Origin: Chrysemys picta bellii
Lineage: Eukaryota > Chordata > Testudines > Emydidae
DNA length: 64,000 bases
Assembly: GCF_011386835.1 (NCBI RefSeq)
Contig: NC_088796.1
Location: 67,097,468-67,161,467, forward strand
Reading direction: 5' to 3'
Below are positions 1 to 11,768 of this stretch, one piece after another. How positions within the stretch are numbered: the first letter of the stretch is position 1; each line of letters begins with the position of its first letter. The position numbers were made by a program, and so were the translations under genes. A model generated the notes under the pieces. It was not told the DNA's origin. It ran no database searches and saw only the letters and a list, made by a program, of their open reading frames with translations.

Positions 1-1377
1 CAACAAATCATCCTAGTAATCACTAGCAGATTTCTCCTACTTGCCAAATGTAGCAGGATGTGTTCAGGGGAAAGGGTTGCCTGGTTCTCTTTCCTCCCAC
101 TGATACTACACTAATTCAATAATAATGTTAAAAATTGTTCAGTGCCACAGTTACCGTACTGAACAATTTACTAATATTATTACTGAGAAAATTAATTTAT
201 TAGTAGTATCAGCATCAGAATCTAGTATTAGTAGCACCTGCAAAAGTTGTTTGAAAAGCCCCAACTACTACAAGGTCAAGAACACAGATGATGTGAAATG
301 ACTACATAATCTTATAAATTAGTGATGGGCAAACCTTAAAATATTTGATGGAACGGTGCAGTTTGGATAATTATGGTATCTAACCAACCAAGCCTATGCA
401 GATACCCTCCTATCCTCCCACCCAACGCTCTTCCCATGTCTCATTTATGCATAACCACTTCCTCCCACTTTCCATTCAAATCTAATCCAATACATTCACC
501 TGCCTTCCTTTCCCCACTACCTCGCTAGTTTGGTCATACTGCTTTTGAGAGAAACTACTGCTCCCTTGTCAGCCCCTTCATCCAAAGAAGGCCCTTAGAG
601 GGTGATGTGAGTTCACCGCGTTGGGATGAGGGGCAGATGCCATGAACTCTATAGGAATTCCTTCCAGACAGATATAGAAGAAAGGTTTGAGGATACGGCA
701 TAGCTAGCAGATCTGCTACTACATGAAGGGAAGGAGGGGTTTCAAACAGAGCAGAGGCTACTACAACCCCAAAACTGCAGCAGTAGCCATAAAGTGACTT
801 CATTGTCATTTTGCATCCTGAGGAGGATTCTTTTCCCAAAATCCAGGGTCACTGTTTCCCCTGCACCAAGCCACTGTTCTCATGCTAGGTGTGCAGTGGA
901 TGTGATTTAGCATTGCATGGCCCTGCCTCTCTTCTGGGCCAAAAATAATCTCTGATTTCAACTCTCAGATCCCAGAACAGTGCAAGATTTGAAAGGAAGA
1001 ATCAGTCTGAGTTCATTAAAAAGACTAGATAACTACTAGATCCTGCAAATCTCCATTTAAACTAAGGGTGAAGAAAGAAGGAAGAGCAGGAGACAAATTA
1101 ATTCAAATCTGAGTGTTTATCGATCAATACTCAAACTCTCATCACAGAGATCAATCAACATTTTTCAGTCAATTCTATATGAAGGATAAATCTGCAGCTC
1201 TCTGAAATCTAACAGAGTGCCTGTCCTCTAGCTTCTTCGTTCTAAATCTTCTCTGTCTAGTGTCACAGCAACATTTTTACAAGTATCACAAGGAAAATTT
1301 CACTTTTTATGTCTCCATGTAAAGTTTCAACAGATCAGTCTTCACAAAGGGTAAAAAACAATAGCCATTTTACATAC
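1..1377 (-). other. FBXL17 intron, downstream of the exon
   Basis: AT-rich non-coding sequence after the splice donor. It contains a short hairpin at about 118-182 (arms share AATTGTTCAGT and its complement) but no repeat family I can name. The open frame at 555-839 has no recognisable domain and is taken as chance. Confidence 0.6.
118..182. repeat. Imperfect 65-nt inverted repeat (hairpin)
   Basis: The left arm at 118-143 and right arm at 158-182 are reverse complements with small gaps; AATTGTTCAGT (133-143) pairs exactly with ACTGAACAATT (158-168) around a 14-nt loop. The AT-rich outer arms pair less well. It may be a small MITE remnant or a chance palindrome. Confidence 0.5.
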
Positions 1378-1454
1378 CATAGTCGGTAATCTTACAGGAT
1401 ACCAAATACAGCTCTTTCAGGTTCTGTCCTTCTTTAGCAATGACCTCCACACAT
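1378..1454 (-). CDS. FBXL17: Internal coding exon of FBXL17 (leucine-rich-repeat region)
   Basis: Read on the minus strand, a pyrimidine-containing acceptor ending in TTCCAG precedes the exon and GTATGTAA follows it. The 77 bp hold one leading base, 25 complete codons and one trailing base. The middle reads CVEVIAKEGQNLKELYLV and then SCKITDY, the leucine-rich-repeat pattern (LxxLxLxxC) of F-box/LRR proteins. I recognise it as the FBXL17 segment near the C-terminal part of the LRR solenoid; the trailing G would begin the alanine codon expected after the tyrosine. FBXL17 is the substrate receptor of an SCF (SKP1-CUL1-F-box) ubiquitin ligase; the LRRs bind substrate, and the family is known for BTB-domain dimer quality control and SUFU turnover. 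The F-box and other exons are not in the window, so the function rests on family knowledge. Partial gene; the protein match is from memory, not a search. Confidence 0.88.
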
Positions 1455-1894
1455 CTGGAATACATACAAAATAAGATTCACAGTTGCAAGAATTCATTTC
1501 ATATTAAATCAATTAGGACTCATCCACAACGGCTATACCACAAGGTAATTCCGAACGCATTATACAAAACTTTCTTCTTTTTGTGATCTTCCCTAGAACT
1601 CTTTCAATAGAATTTATTATAGCCACACCTTTTAAACTCAAATGCTAAAAAATGTATGACTTCAATTAGACACATTTTTGACTACTAAGATTCCCATGTC
1701 CCAAAAAGCTCTGGACAGGCAAAACATTAAGTTATGTTGAATATTTTTATATCACTAGTATGACAATTTGGGGAATGTGTTCATGTACAATTTATTGATT
1801 CCAGTTTGAGATAATGTGCTCTCTGTATATATTTTTGTCAAACTACAAACTCCATTTTGAACATAGGGCTTGTCTGCCTTCTCTGTTGTCTTTT

Positions 1895-2718
1895 TACCTC
1901 TATGTTGAATTGGAATTCCAAGAGATAGTGGTACAGTGCTAACAATGGAGAATTATTAAACCCTTATGGTCTTCTGTTTACATGGAAGCACGGTTGGACA
2001 ACGAGTTGGCTGCACAGAAGAACCCGTCTACCAGTAACAAAGCAAGGGATCACTATATAGGGACGTTTGATCACCTGATCAGAGGGTTGACAAGGGGACT
2101 GTAAGTTATAAAAGGGAGGTTAACTTACAGGCCATTTTGAAAAGAGGGAGATGATACCAGAAGCAGAAAGCTGGATACAGGAGTGAGAGAAGGCTCCATA
2201 TTTTGGAGGAGAAGCCATGTGCAGAGAAGGGAGAAAGGAAGGATCCTGGACACCATAGAGGACTCTAACATAAGCCAAAAGAATGCTTGAGGGTGGTGAG
2301 GAAACTGAGGCAGGGATATGTGTCTAGGTGTTACTGTTTTGACTGGATCTGTATATTTCTTGTGTTGTCTAATTCAAGGGCAACTGGTTTTGGAATTTTG
2401 GCATATGCTTCAACTATCATATGTCCCTGGAGAAGTAAATGGTAAACCTGTGTGCCTACAGGGTTGAGGCTTTGGGAAAGAGTGCACTTAAGGAACTGGG
2501 GTGTTTTGTGGCAGAGAGGTCAACACTATCCTGGGGGCCTAAGGAAACTGGACCACGAGGTCCCACTTCTGTGAAGGGATAACAGAATCTTACCCAGGAA
2601 TTGTGACAGAGAGGCCAAAGAAAGAGACAGACCAAGGTAAGCTTAAAAGTACACATGGTCTGACTTGTGTGGACCCAAACTCAACAGCCTGGTGGGACTG
2701 TGACAACCGGTATCAAAA
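1895..2718 (+). mobile_element. Candidate LTR-like dispersed block with TATA box
   Basis: This block is visibly more GC-rich than its AT-rich flanks and reads like a degenerate LTR: a TATA-like TTATAAAAGG at 2106-2115 is followed by a purine-rich transcribed-type leader with direct GAGAAGG-type repeats, and it ends near CTGTGACAACC. I see no polyadenylation signal, coding region or target-site duplication, and the borders are approximate. It could instead be an unclassified ancient repeat. Confidence 0.3.
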
Positions 2719-5700
2719 TATACATTAATGCAATTTCAATATACAATATCACATAGAGGTTATTTGGAAAAGAAAAGAAAATGTTACAGAAATGTTTTGA
2801 TTTCTGTTGTAAAATTCAATGCAACTATCAGATACAAGTTCTGCTTCCTGCAATGTTGAAGCTTTGAGAGATTTTGCAGACAAAAAGTGTAAGCTACATT
2901 ACAATAGCGACATAGAACGTACCAGCCATTATAAATGTCGGGCTGAAATTCAGTTTTATGTTTCTACAGTGATTATTGCAGAGATCAGCATTCATCAGGT
3001 CATGAAATAGCATGTACCATTTGTGTTCCAATATGTTGCTACAGAAGGTCTAATTTATGAGAATGGGGTTTGAATTTCTACATTTCTGTTTGGTTTGTCA
3101 CAACTATATAATTAAACAGTTCTTTATCTGTGACTTCTCTCAATGTTTAACTTGTAAGTACAAAAAAAAGGAAAGCAAGAACTAAATATGTTGTAAAATA
3201 TATGTTTATCCTTTAAAATTTAATTATAACTAAATCTGGATTAACATCTCTATATATGTTATGTTTACAACTGTATTATTTACACAGTATCGATCATGTA
3301 ATGGAGTACCATAAAATGTATTTTTGTCCTGCTAATTTTAAAATGTATTCATTGCTCATTAGACCAACTGTGATAGCCTGTTGAGTGGGTAACTTTCTAC
3401 ATAGACATATTTTTAAAAGAGAATTTTTAGCAAGATAGATTGTAACGATTCCTTTAGAGCAAGAATGGGTCCTCTTTAATTTGCAGGTCATTGACCCAAT
3501 AAACTGCTACAGCTCCCACGTCAATCCAGCTGCATTACTCAGGATAAAAATATTTGCTAACTTTAAAGTGATAATATGTATTCTTGAATTCTTCATAATC
3601 TTTTGGGGAAAATACATTTATACCCTCAGGAACACACTCCACACAGCAGCAGTGGGAGCAGCAGAATATTCCCCAACCTGATTTCTTAAATCAGACCAGC
3701 TGTTAGAATTTACAGTGATAACAGCATCACATACTTTCAGTGTTATCTGTCCCCTTCCCTCTTCTCAAATCCTGAACCAAAATCTACTTTTTTTTTTTCA
3801 AACTGTCTGTGGAGGTTGCTTTGACCTTGATTTCCTTCACCATATTTACATCGTCCATCAGGTCACATTTTTAATAATTTTTCAATTTTCCTTTCTAAAA
3901 TTGGGTGAACATAGTATGTGGAAAGTTGTTAGAGTGGCAGTACTGGAGAGCGAAGTCCTCTTTTCAGCCAGAGAGCAGAAAAAGCAAAGGTAGAAAGACT
4001 GAAAACTTTCTTACCATGGCATCTCAACCTTGACTTTAAGTAAAAATTCTAGGGGAGAGAGGATAATACAGTCTCCATGTCCATTCCAGTTCTTGTCTTC
4101 TCTACTGAGACTGCCAACAAGGGTGCCTATTGGCATCAACTGTGGTGGTGATTTTTGCTCTGGGAACTGGACTGAGACCAACTCTTTTCACATTATCGAT
4201 ACTTTGAACCATGCAGGTTCATTGGGTTACTTTTATAGAAATCAGAAACTACATAGACAGTTAAACCCTCTTATTCTATAAGGTTTATGAAATGCATTTA
4301 CATTTTTGGAGGACCTCATTTTGGAAGAGGAATTTGTTGCCTTTGTGAGGTGGCACAAAGTGATTGATTTTTAAGACAAATAAATGTAAAACTTTGTATT
4401 GTATTCCATGATAATAGTGTTTTACTGCACACATCCATAATCTGAATAAAAAGAAAATGATCCTCCTACAAAATGAGACTAGATAAATTTTAATAAGAAC
4501 TACTTGCAGTCTACCATACATCTACAAATTAGATATCATTAAAAGCCGAACAGCCCTTTTAATTAACAAGAACATTTTGATATGTTGTCTATTAATATTT
4601 ATGGGGTAAGTCATGAGGCAGAGAACTGAAGTTCCAATCCTAATTTGAAAATGTTTTACATACACTACACTTTGGGCTAACTTCTAATCTTGGAAAAATA
4701 TTTATATTATTGTGTCTAATGAGACGTACTCCATAAGGTTTAGAATTTTTTATAATTATGTCAGTGTTTACCAAGAGAAGATTAACTGAGCAAGCACATA
4801 GCATTATAAATTAACCTTGAACATTAACTACCTGAAGAGAGTCAAACCAAAGAAACAACCTAGTTTTTCATTTTGTTGTCAATTATGAAACATTGCAAAC
4901 ACACCGTGTTCAGGGCCAGGTGAAGGCAATCCATTGCCCTAAATGGCTTTCCCCTACCCATGTCGTGGCCCCACATCTCTTAGGAATGGCATTAGGAGAG
5001 GTTTCTGGGGTTCCCACCACTAGTCCTCTTTGGGTAGGCTAGACTTCCCCACCACTTCCTGATTTTAGGCAGGTTGTGGTCTATTGCAGAGGAGGGAAGT
5101 CTCAGCCCCCATTCATCTAAGAATCTGTATGGGTATTGATGCCAACATCAATACCAGCAGAGCCATGATTGGGTAATGGTAGTGAAGGTCCCCTTCCCCA
5201 TAAAATCCTGGGCTGTGATGGTTGTCAGTGCCCCCCTCCACTCTTGGAAGGGCAATGTCAGGAGCACCCAATTCTGGAGGCAATTTACGTTTATCAGAAC
5301 TGTTTTTCAAGTTGACTGAAGACTCAGGCAGATGCATTACATTGATTTACACTCAGTTTATATTTTCAATCTTTCCTCCACAAGCATAAATACAAGATTG
5401 CATTATTTTTAATGAAAGCTTCAATTTTAACATAATCACATGAGTTCACTAACTAGGACCCAAGAGACTTGCATATATATATTGCCTATTCCTTAATTTT
5501 CCCCAATTGTGCTATTCTAATTGTGAGAGTTGAACCCCCATTGCATGGCTTGTGGAATCCTCTAAGGTTTTCTGAGCAACTACACAGAATTTAAATTGAA
5601 AACACGGTTCAACTTTCTACAATCTGAGTGAATTTTTCACAATTTTGGGCTGATTGAACTACATTTGAATACATACAACCCATTGTCCACATGTGCCCAT

Positions 5701-8222
5701 TTTTTATTTTATGAAAACACTGAATCACCTGGGGTATCCATATAAATGAATTGATCACATATTTATTTGAGAGCATGCAATCTTTAATATAGCTAGAACA
5801 ATACTACAGAACTGCTTATATTTGCCTTCAGCTGCCTGCTATGCTCCACCATTTATTTTTCACTTTTAGTTCCCTTCTGTAGCTCACCCACATGTAAATT
5901 AATTTGTAGGGATATCAAAAACACTTTACATTGCCTCCCCCACATACTAATCAACTTGAATGGGAAAGAACACATATTACAGCTACTTTTGTGAACAAGT
6001 CCCTTACAATATGAAAGGGAGAGGGGAAAGTAGTTGTATATTCATTACCTCTACCTTTATTAATCATTGTTAAAAATGAAATCAAAGAAAAAGGGTAAAA
6101 GCACCAAATGATATTAACCTTTTCTACAAAGCAAGGATCAAGTCATATTTAGTTTGCTAAATTCAAGTTTGCTATAATCCATCAAAAAATTACCCCAGAT
6201 TGTAGCCATATCTGTCTTTTTAAGACATTAAGTTTATACTCTGGCTGATTTGCACCAATCTTCATAAAATGTTAGATTTTTAAAAAATTATTATTTTGAA
6301 CAATTCATTATTTAGTATCAATTTACTTACAGAAAGCAAACATTTTTGCAGAAAGAAAGTTGGAAATAGGAGTGAGTCTTAGAATAATGATAATAATAAT
6401 TTTTGGTTTTCCCAGACTATGAAAATATACTTGACATGTACATATTCTTTTGAGCACCCTTAACCCCTCAATTTTATAACCACAACAATGAATTGTTCCT
6501 AATCAAAGGGCTAAAGACATTCAATTAGTAGAGCTTGCAGAATAGTAAACAAGATACCCAGGAATTGAGCCCACTAAAAAGATAATCTTCTGAGTTGATT
6601 TGTGACTTTTCTAAAGGAGGAGAACTCGTTAGAACCATCTAACACATGAAAAATTCCAATGAAGAGTGAACTATAAATCGTGAGTTTTGGGGGAGGGGTG
6701 TAATTATTCATTCACTCAATCTGAAGATGCCAAAGGAAAAGACCTTGTGCCATCTTGCCAAGCCTTTTCCACATCCACCATAAGTTTTATGAAGACCTCT
6801 GACAGTCTGATATGCAGTTAGTTTTTATCAAATTTGATAAAGTTGGTATCCTGAACAAGCAAATGTACAGAGCCCAGGAAAAGGCAAATAGCACAAAATG
6901 ATTTCACAGTACAAAACCAATCAAATAATATTTTGCAGAGGAAGAACATAACTATTGTAAATATGAAGTGTTACAATATGAAACGTGTCATGAATTTGTA
7001 GGCACCCAGAATCTGTTCAGTACATGATGATGAATGGAGTTTCAAACTCCCAAAGTTCAGTGGTGTTCTGAGGATGGCAGGATCAAAACTGCCTCTTACA
7101 CCTATCAGTTAAAAATGTCTTCATATTTCTGGAAAGTATGACAACTTGCCAAAAAAACAACTGCAACATTGTTAAAATCTCAGCTTCCTAGGTTAGAAGG
7201 ACCACTGTTGACAAACCCTGGAGACAGTGTGCAACAGTACACATGCATATTGTGCTGTTCCTTTGCTCAGCCCTTCTCAGTTCTACAGGCACAAGCAGGA
7301 AGAGTAATGAAATGTTGAAAAAATCATTCCTTTAGAGCGTCTGCCAGGGCAATAGTCTCCAAAACCTGTCATCCTCCCAAGAACTGCGCTGACAAGTGGA
7401 GCAGAAAAACAGCATGATCTGGACACATGCAGACCAAACCAAAAATTGAAGCCTATTCGTTTTGATGGTACCCCTATAAAAGTACACACAACATGTTTAA
7501 ACATTTTATGTTTTTCTTATTTTGCTCATAGTTTGTGCAAAATTTAATTAAAAGACTAAAAATAATCTTTAAAAAATCACAAATTTAGAAAACGAACCAT
7601 CTGCCATGACAAAATATTTTTTCTCTTTTCCTAGGCAACAAATCACTAAATCCTCCGACTTAAGTGAGTGGTTATGGTTAATAAATTTAACTGTGTAAGC
7701 TTCAAAACTATCAAAGGCATTCAAAGGGGTCTTGAATTATGAAAAATAATTGTCTATTCTACATAGATACCTAGTTTTTCTGTTTTTGGTCTACTTCTCA
7801 AAAGCTTGGAACATGGCATTAGTGACAATTTAAAGGAACTAATGAGGAAATATGACTACAGTACTTGCAACAAAAGTGTTCCTAGGAGACCTTGTTACCG
7901 TTTGTGATGCACTTCAGGCCCAAGAGCAGCTAATTGGAACTGCCATACACTGGTTAGGAGATCTCACTTAAAAGGACTGAGTTTCAACCACCGTAGAGGT
8001 GTGAAAAGAAATCGTGCCATTAGAGACACATTAATACATGGCTTGATGAGATTCAAAATAACATCAGAATGTGCAATTATTTTCCAATTTCTAGTAGTTT
8101 TTAAAATTAAATGTCTTTAGAATTTTTGCTATCCTAACTGCGTGGAACACTAGCAATTGATTTGTATTATTTTGGGGGACTGAGAAACAGAAAAGAAAGG
8201 GAGAGTCAGCTAATTGTCTCAT
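2719..8222 (-). other. FBXL17 intron, mostly unannotated AT-rich sequence
   Basis: No exon with plausible splice sites and protein similarity is visible, and no repeat family is recognisable apart from the GC-richer patch listed separately. Short open frames (for example 3715-3993 and 4030-4281) lack domains and a coding look. A poly-T run lies at about 3789-3799. Confidence 0.5.
4905..5345. repeat. GC-richer patch, possible ancient unclassified repeat
   Basis: About 440 bp stand out by base composition from the AT-rich intron. The text has a pyrimidine/purine mix like decayed interspersed repeats, but I cannot assign a family, see no terminal repeats, and the minus-strand open frame at 5113-5337 has no recognisable domain. 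Confidence 0.25.
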
Positions 8223-8336
8223 TGTCTGGGTATACCGCAAGAAGGACAGGAGACTTGTTATGGGTTTTAATCAGGCTGCAACTTTATTATGTAGATGTCT
8301 GGGATTACCCGGCAGATAAAGTGTACAGTGCAGGCA

Positions 8337-8446
8337 AATCCATGCTTATTCACATCAATTCTCCGGGGCTTCCACCAGCCCCCCTTTGTTTAATCCATGC
8401 TTATTCACATCAATTCTCCGGGGCTTCCACCAGCCCCCCATTGTTT
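8337..8446. repeat. Tandem duplication, 2 x 55 bp, inside LTR-like copy A
   Basis: The unit beginning AATCCATGCTTATTCAC occurs at 8337-8391 and again directly at 8392-8446 with almost no change. Copies B and C of the same family have only one unit at this place, so the duplication happened after this copy separated. Confidence 0.9.
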
Positions 8447-8984
8447 CCATCCAGGTCCCCCAGCTGCCCCATGGCTTGGACCTTACCATCCATCAGCCTC
8501 GCAGGGCTATGAGAACGGGGTGGGGGGTGGGGAGGTGTTGGCTCCCTGCTGTACTGGTCATGGGAGTCCCCGAACCCCCTCACCTCTTCTGTTTCTTTAT
8601 CCAGTACCTCCTTTTAAGTCCTTTACCAGGCCATTTATCTGGTCACTGTCTGCCCTCCCTATGGAGTACCTGCACTGAACATCCGCCCAATATTACAAAA
8701 TAAGTTGCGACATATGGCCTACCACCTTTTCTATTCACCAGAAAAGGTCCATCCTCGCACCCGTTGTGAGGAAGGCAAAAAAACCACAGTCCACCGAAGC
8801 CAATTCCTTCCCAGCCCCGCTTTAAAAGGGGCGATTAGCGTAATGCCCACAGCAGGTACAAACCCAGCCTGCCATTCACCTCCACTTGCTGCCTCCTAGG
8901 GGAGGGAGGGTGGGTGCTGGCTTCCTCACTGCTTTCACATAGAGACTTGCCCCACTAGATTTCGTGCCTTTATGCACATTCCTT

Positions 8985-8999
8985 GGGGGGGGGGGGGGG
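8985..8999 (+). repeat. Poly-G run of 15
   Basis: Fifteen consecutive G precede TGAGTCA. The homologous site in copy B (near 36790) has only five G before TGAGTCA, so the run expanded in this copy. Such runs are also prone to sequencing error. Confidence 0.9.
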
Positions 9000-9149
9000 T
9001 GAGTCATTGCTGTAAAGTTGACCACCGAGCACCTTTTGCAGCAGTTTCTGACCTTCTTCCTCTCCCCCTTCACTCCCCCAACTACAAAGCAGAGCTGTCT
9101 TTCTTTGCGTAAGCCCACACAAATGCTGCCCACCTTTAGTTGTGGTGCA

Positions 9150-9959
9150 GTAATTCTCCTTGCAGGCCTACACATTAATAGTACTGGAGGTGGCTTTTGA
9201 TGCACCAGGCTCCCCACTTGACTGGAAGTAGTAGGTGCTGTTACAACAGATTTACAGAATAACAGCAACTGTGAAAAATAATAAAGATTTAGGACTTGTT
9301 TGGATGTACCTTGAGAGAAAAGCCCACAACTAGGGATGCTAGAGATTGCAAGACAATTAAATGTTACATTTTATCCATTTTCTATAAGCTTTTGAAACGT
9401 GGATGAGACAAGAAAAGAGGCCATCAACCTTTTTAATAGCAAGAACTTCAAGTGTAACATCTTAAATTCATAGGGCCAATATCTCCACTGAATAAACAAG
9501 AGCAATCAATTCCACTGACTACAATAGAGTTGGAAAATTTTTGCCAGCAGTGACTTTTGTTTATATTGAACAAATAAATATTGCCTTCCTTTTTAAACAT
9601 TTTAGTTGTGCTATTGTATATTATTAGGTTAAATGAGAAGGATGTAATATGAGGCTAGGTTGGCGCTAGCCCTGCATGGGCATACAGAAGAGGGAAGGGA
9701 GGAAGAGTGCATTATGGGCCTCTCTTTCTATCCGGGGTAAGTGACAGCCAACATCTCAGTTCTTGCATTTCCAAAGTACAAGCATCAGGAGAGTCTCTTA
9801 GAGTCACCAGAGCTAGAATTACCAAGGGGGCCAGAGTGGGACAGGGCATGGCCTGGCTCTTCATTCTACACCAACCTGCAAAGCTCAGCCACTGTAGACT
9901 GCACACTTGGCTGCACCTTCATCGTTCATCAAGGTATTATGTCTCCATGAATGCCAAAT
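9150..9959 (-). other. Intron spacer without recognised elements
   Basis: Unassigned sequence between the LTR-like copy and the small MITE. A GC-richer stretch at about 9650-9950 may be old repeat sequence but could not be placed. Open frames here lack domains. Confidence 0.4.
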
Positions 9960-10056
9960 GGCCTGATTCGCCTCTCACACTGATGTAAACCAAGAAGTAA
10001 ATAAGAGTACACTAGTGTACTAGTGTAAGTGGTGTAAGCGACATGGAAATCAGGCC
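9960..10056. mobile_element. Small MITE-like inverted-repeat element
   Basis: The block opens with GGCCTGATTCGCCTCTCACAC and closes with the imperfect complement ending GAAATCAGGCC, separated by a core with the palindrome TACACTAGTGTA. The reciprocal GGCCTGATT ends and palindromic centre are typical of short non-autonomous DNA elements that I know to be common in sauropsid genomes. Target-site duplication not identified. Confidence 0.5.
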
Positions 10057-10500
10057 CTAAGGAACTGCTGCCAGGATGGTGCACTTCCCCACCCGCATTC
10101 ACAGACTATGTTTAAAAAAATACAATAAAGCACTTAATTATTATGCCCTCTAAAGGATTTTAAAAAGGAAACCAGGTTATTTTGCTCAAAGAGCCCCTTC
10201 CCCCCATCCCCTCCACTTTTTCTGTATGCCTGTTAATAACTGATTTAAACAAGATCTCCTTTTAAGTACAAGATTTAGTAACTTAGATTTATGTTGCTTA
10301 AGGTCAGGACTAAGTGCTCTTTAGTGCTTTCTTGAGAAACCTGCATACTACTTGCACTTTGGTCAATTTTATTTATGATTCAAATGGATGCCTTTCCAAA
10401 TAATTCACACATTATGGCATTCCCCACACAAGAGTATAAGGAAAACGATGGTAATATTACCTATTTGTAATGGCAAAACTGTAAAAATTTCAGTGGTGAG
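10057..10500 (-). other. Intron spacer
   Basis: AT-rich sequence without recognisable repeats or exons. Confidence 0.4.
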
Positions 10501-10507
10501 CATTGAA

Positions 10508-10735
10508 TAGGGATTAGTGCCGGGACTTGGGAGTCAGGCTATCTGGATTGTATTTCTAGCTTTGCAAGCAACTGTGAATTTGGGTAAAACACTTCACCTC
10601 CCTGTGGCTTGACTTAATTTGTAAAATGGGAATTATACAGAGAGGTGTCGTGAGGATAATTCATGCTGAAAAGGGCTTTGAGATCTTTAGATGAAAGGCA
10701 TTTTATAAGTGCCAAGTATAATTATTTGATCTCAT
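10508..10735 (+). mobile_element. MIR/CORE-like SINE
   Basis: The order of landmarks follows MIR-type SINEs: GGGAGTCAGGCTATCTGG, CAAGCAACTGTGAATTTGGG, AAACACTTCACCTCCCTGTGG, TGTAAAATGGGAATTATAC, then GTGCTTTGAGATCT-like text (AAGGGCTTTGAGATCTTTAG) and TATAAGTGCCAAGTATAATTATT. It is diverged, so an old insertion. A-box/B-box regions are decayed. Confidence 0.75.
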
Positions 10736-10928
10736 ACATGGAGAAAGATTCAGGGATATATTAACCATTGGTGCATCATCTCCTACGGGTGCAAAAGAGA
10801 TTCACTCCTGAGAATGCTAGACAGAACTCTCCCCTAATAAAAGTAGGAAAAGGCAGCTTTAAACTCTGGTCAGGCACAGTACCTGACCTAGCAAGGTTGG
10901 TTCCACTTCCTTCTGCCTGTTACAGATT

Positions 10929-11128
10929 ACTAGAGAGACAAGCCGGGTGAGGTAAGATCTTTTATTGGACCAACGTCTGTTGGTGAGAGAGACCAGCTTT
11001 CAAGAAAGAGCTCTGTGTGGCTCGAAAGCTTGTCTCTCTCACCAACACAAGTTGGGTCAATAAAAGATATCATGCATCCACCTTGTCTCTAATATCCTGG
11101 GACCAGATGGCTACAACTACTCTGCATT
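10929..11128. mobile_element. Inverted dimer of a Penelope-like element 3' tail
   Basis: The right half (about 11022-11127) matches the tail of the Penelope-like element at 17220-17345: AATAAAAGAT, CACCTTGTCTCT, ATCCTGGGACCA, TGGCTACAAC. The left half (about 10930-11010) is the same tail reversed: GAGAGACAAG, ATCTTTTATTGGACCAAC, TTGGTGAGAGAGACC. The centre AGCTTTC...GAAAGCT closes the hairpin. Inverted tails are a known habit of Penelope elements. No coding portion is attached. Confidence 0.7.
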
Positions 11129-11629
11129 TTAAGGATTATGACAGTTTACTTCAGAACTCCTTGTGGCACAAGAGTTAAAGAGGCCTTCATATATAATAAT
11201 AATAATTTAGACTCAGTAATGATGGGTTTTTGTTTTTTTGTTAAATGCTTTTGTGTCATCTTATTTCTGGCATATTAGTAAACAGAATTCTCAAAACCAG
11301 CTGTTCTCTACAGCAAGTAAAATAGTCTTGTTTAATGTGCGGAAGCTATCTATAAAGGGCATTGCATTATAAATGAACCTTTTGAAAATGCTTTTCTAAA
11401 ATACATATCCTTCTAGAAGATTGGGGTACATTTTCTTAATGAAATAGGAATGAACAGAAACCTTCACCCAACACTTGGAAATTTTAAGAAAACTAACCAA
11501 AATGTTCAGTGTTCATACAGCTCAGGCCTCAGCAAGGACCTGTATCTAAGTACCAGAATACCATCCCATCTATCTAGAGAGAGATACTGCCTCTTACAAG
11601 TTCCTGCTTAAACACAATGGTTATAGGTA
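11129..11629 (-). other. Intron spacer
   Basis: AT-rich sequence with a short AATAATAAT stretch near 11196; no recognisable element. Confidence 0.4.
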
Positions 11630-11765
11630 AAAATAAGAACCAAGATAACTAAATACAGTGGAATCACTACTCTCTCAAATGAACTCACACAAAAACACAA
11701 TAAAAGACAAAAACACCTTAGCATCCTGGGCAAACACTTCTCGCAAAATGATCACTCCAAACTCT
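11630..11765 (+). pseudogene. Penelope-like element GIY-YIG fragment, cut by CR1
   Basis: The text CTCAAATGAACTCACACA...ATAAAAGACAAAAACACC parallels 16813-16857 of the larger Penelope-like copy. Translated it gives QMNSHKNTIKDKNT and the following W-A-N-T-S segment, the R-x-N-x-H part of the C-terminal endonuclease region in this family. Similarity stops where the CR1 tail begins at about 11769, so the fragment was either truncated by or lies beside that insertion. Confidence 0.65.
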
Positions 11766-11768
11766 TAT

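Larger units (their letters stand above)
8223..9149 (-). mobile_element. LTR-like repeat, family copy A
   Basis: This block shares a long series of landmarks with 36064-36940 and, in its first part, with 58159-58530: an opening TGTCTGG/TGTCCAG, GCAACTTTATTA, a CCGGCAGAT segment, TCCGGGGCTTCC, and a late GTGGTGCA. On the minus strand TAATAAAG gives an AATAAA polyadenylation signal about 65 bp before the end, and the borders are TG...CA, as in an LTR oriented on the minus strand. No gag/pol/env coding is adjacent, so it is a candidate solo LTR. No convincing target-site duplication is seen. It carries an internal 55-bp duplication and a 15-G run. Confidence 0.5.

Noticed and set aside
8162..9268. 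Open frames of 60-130 codons on both strands
   Set aside because: They lie in LTR-like copy A; overlapping frames without retroviral motifs.
9960..10056. Possible tRNA or small RNA gene because of its palindromic form
   Set aside because: No cloverleaf or A/B box; ends fit a MITE.
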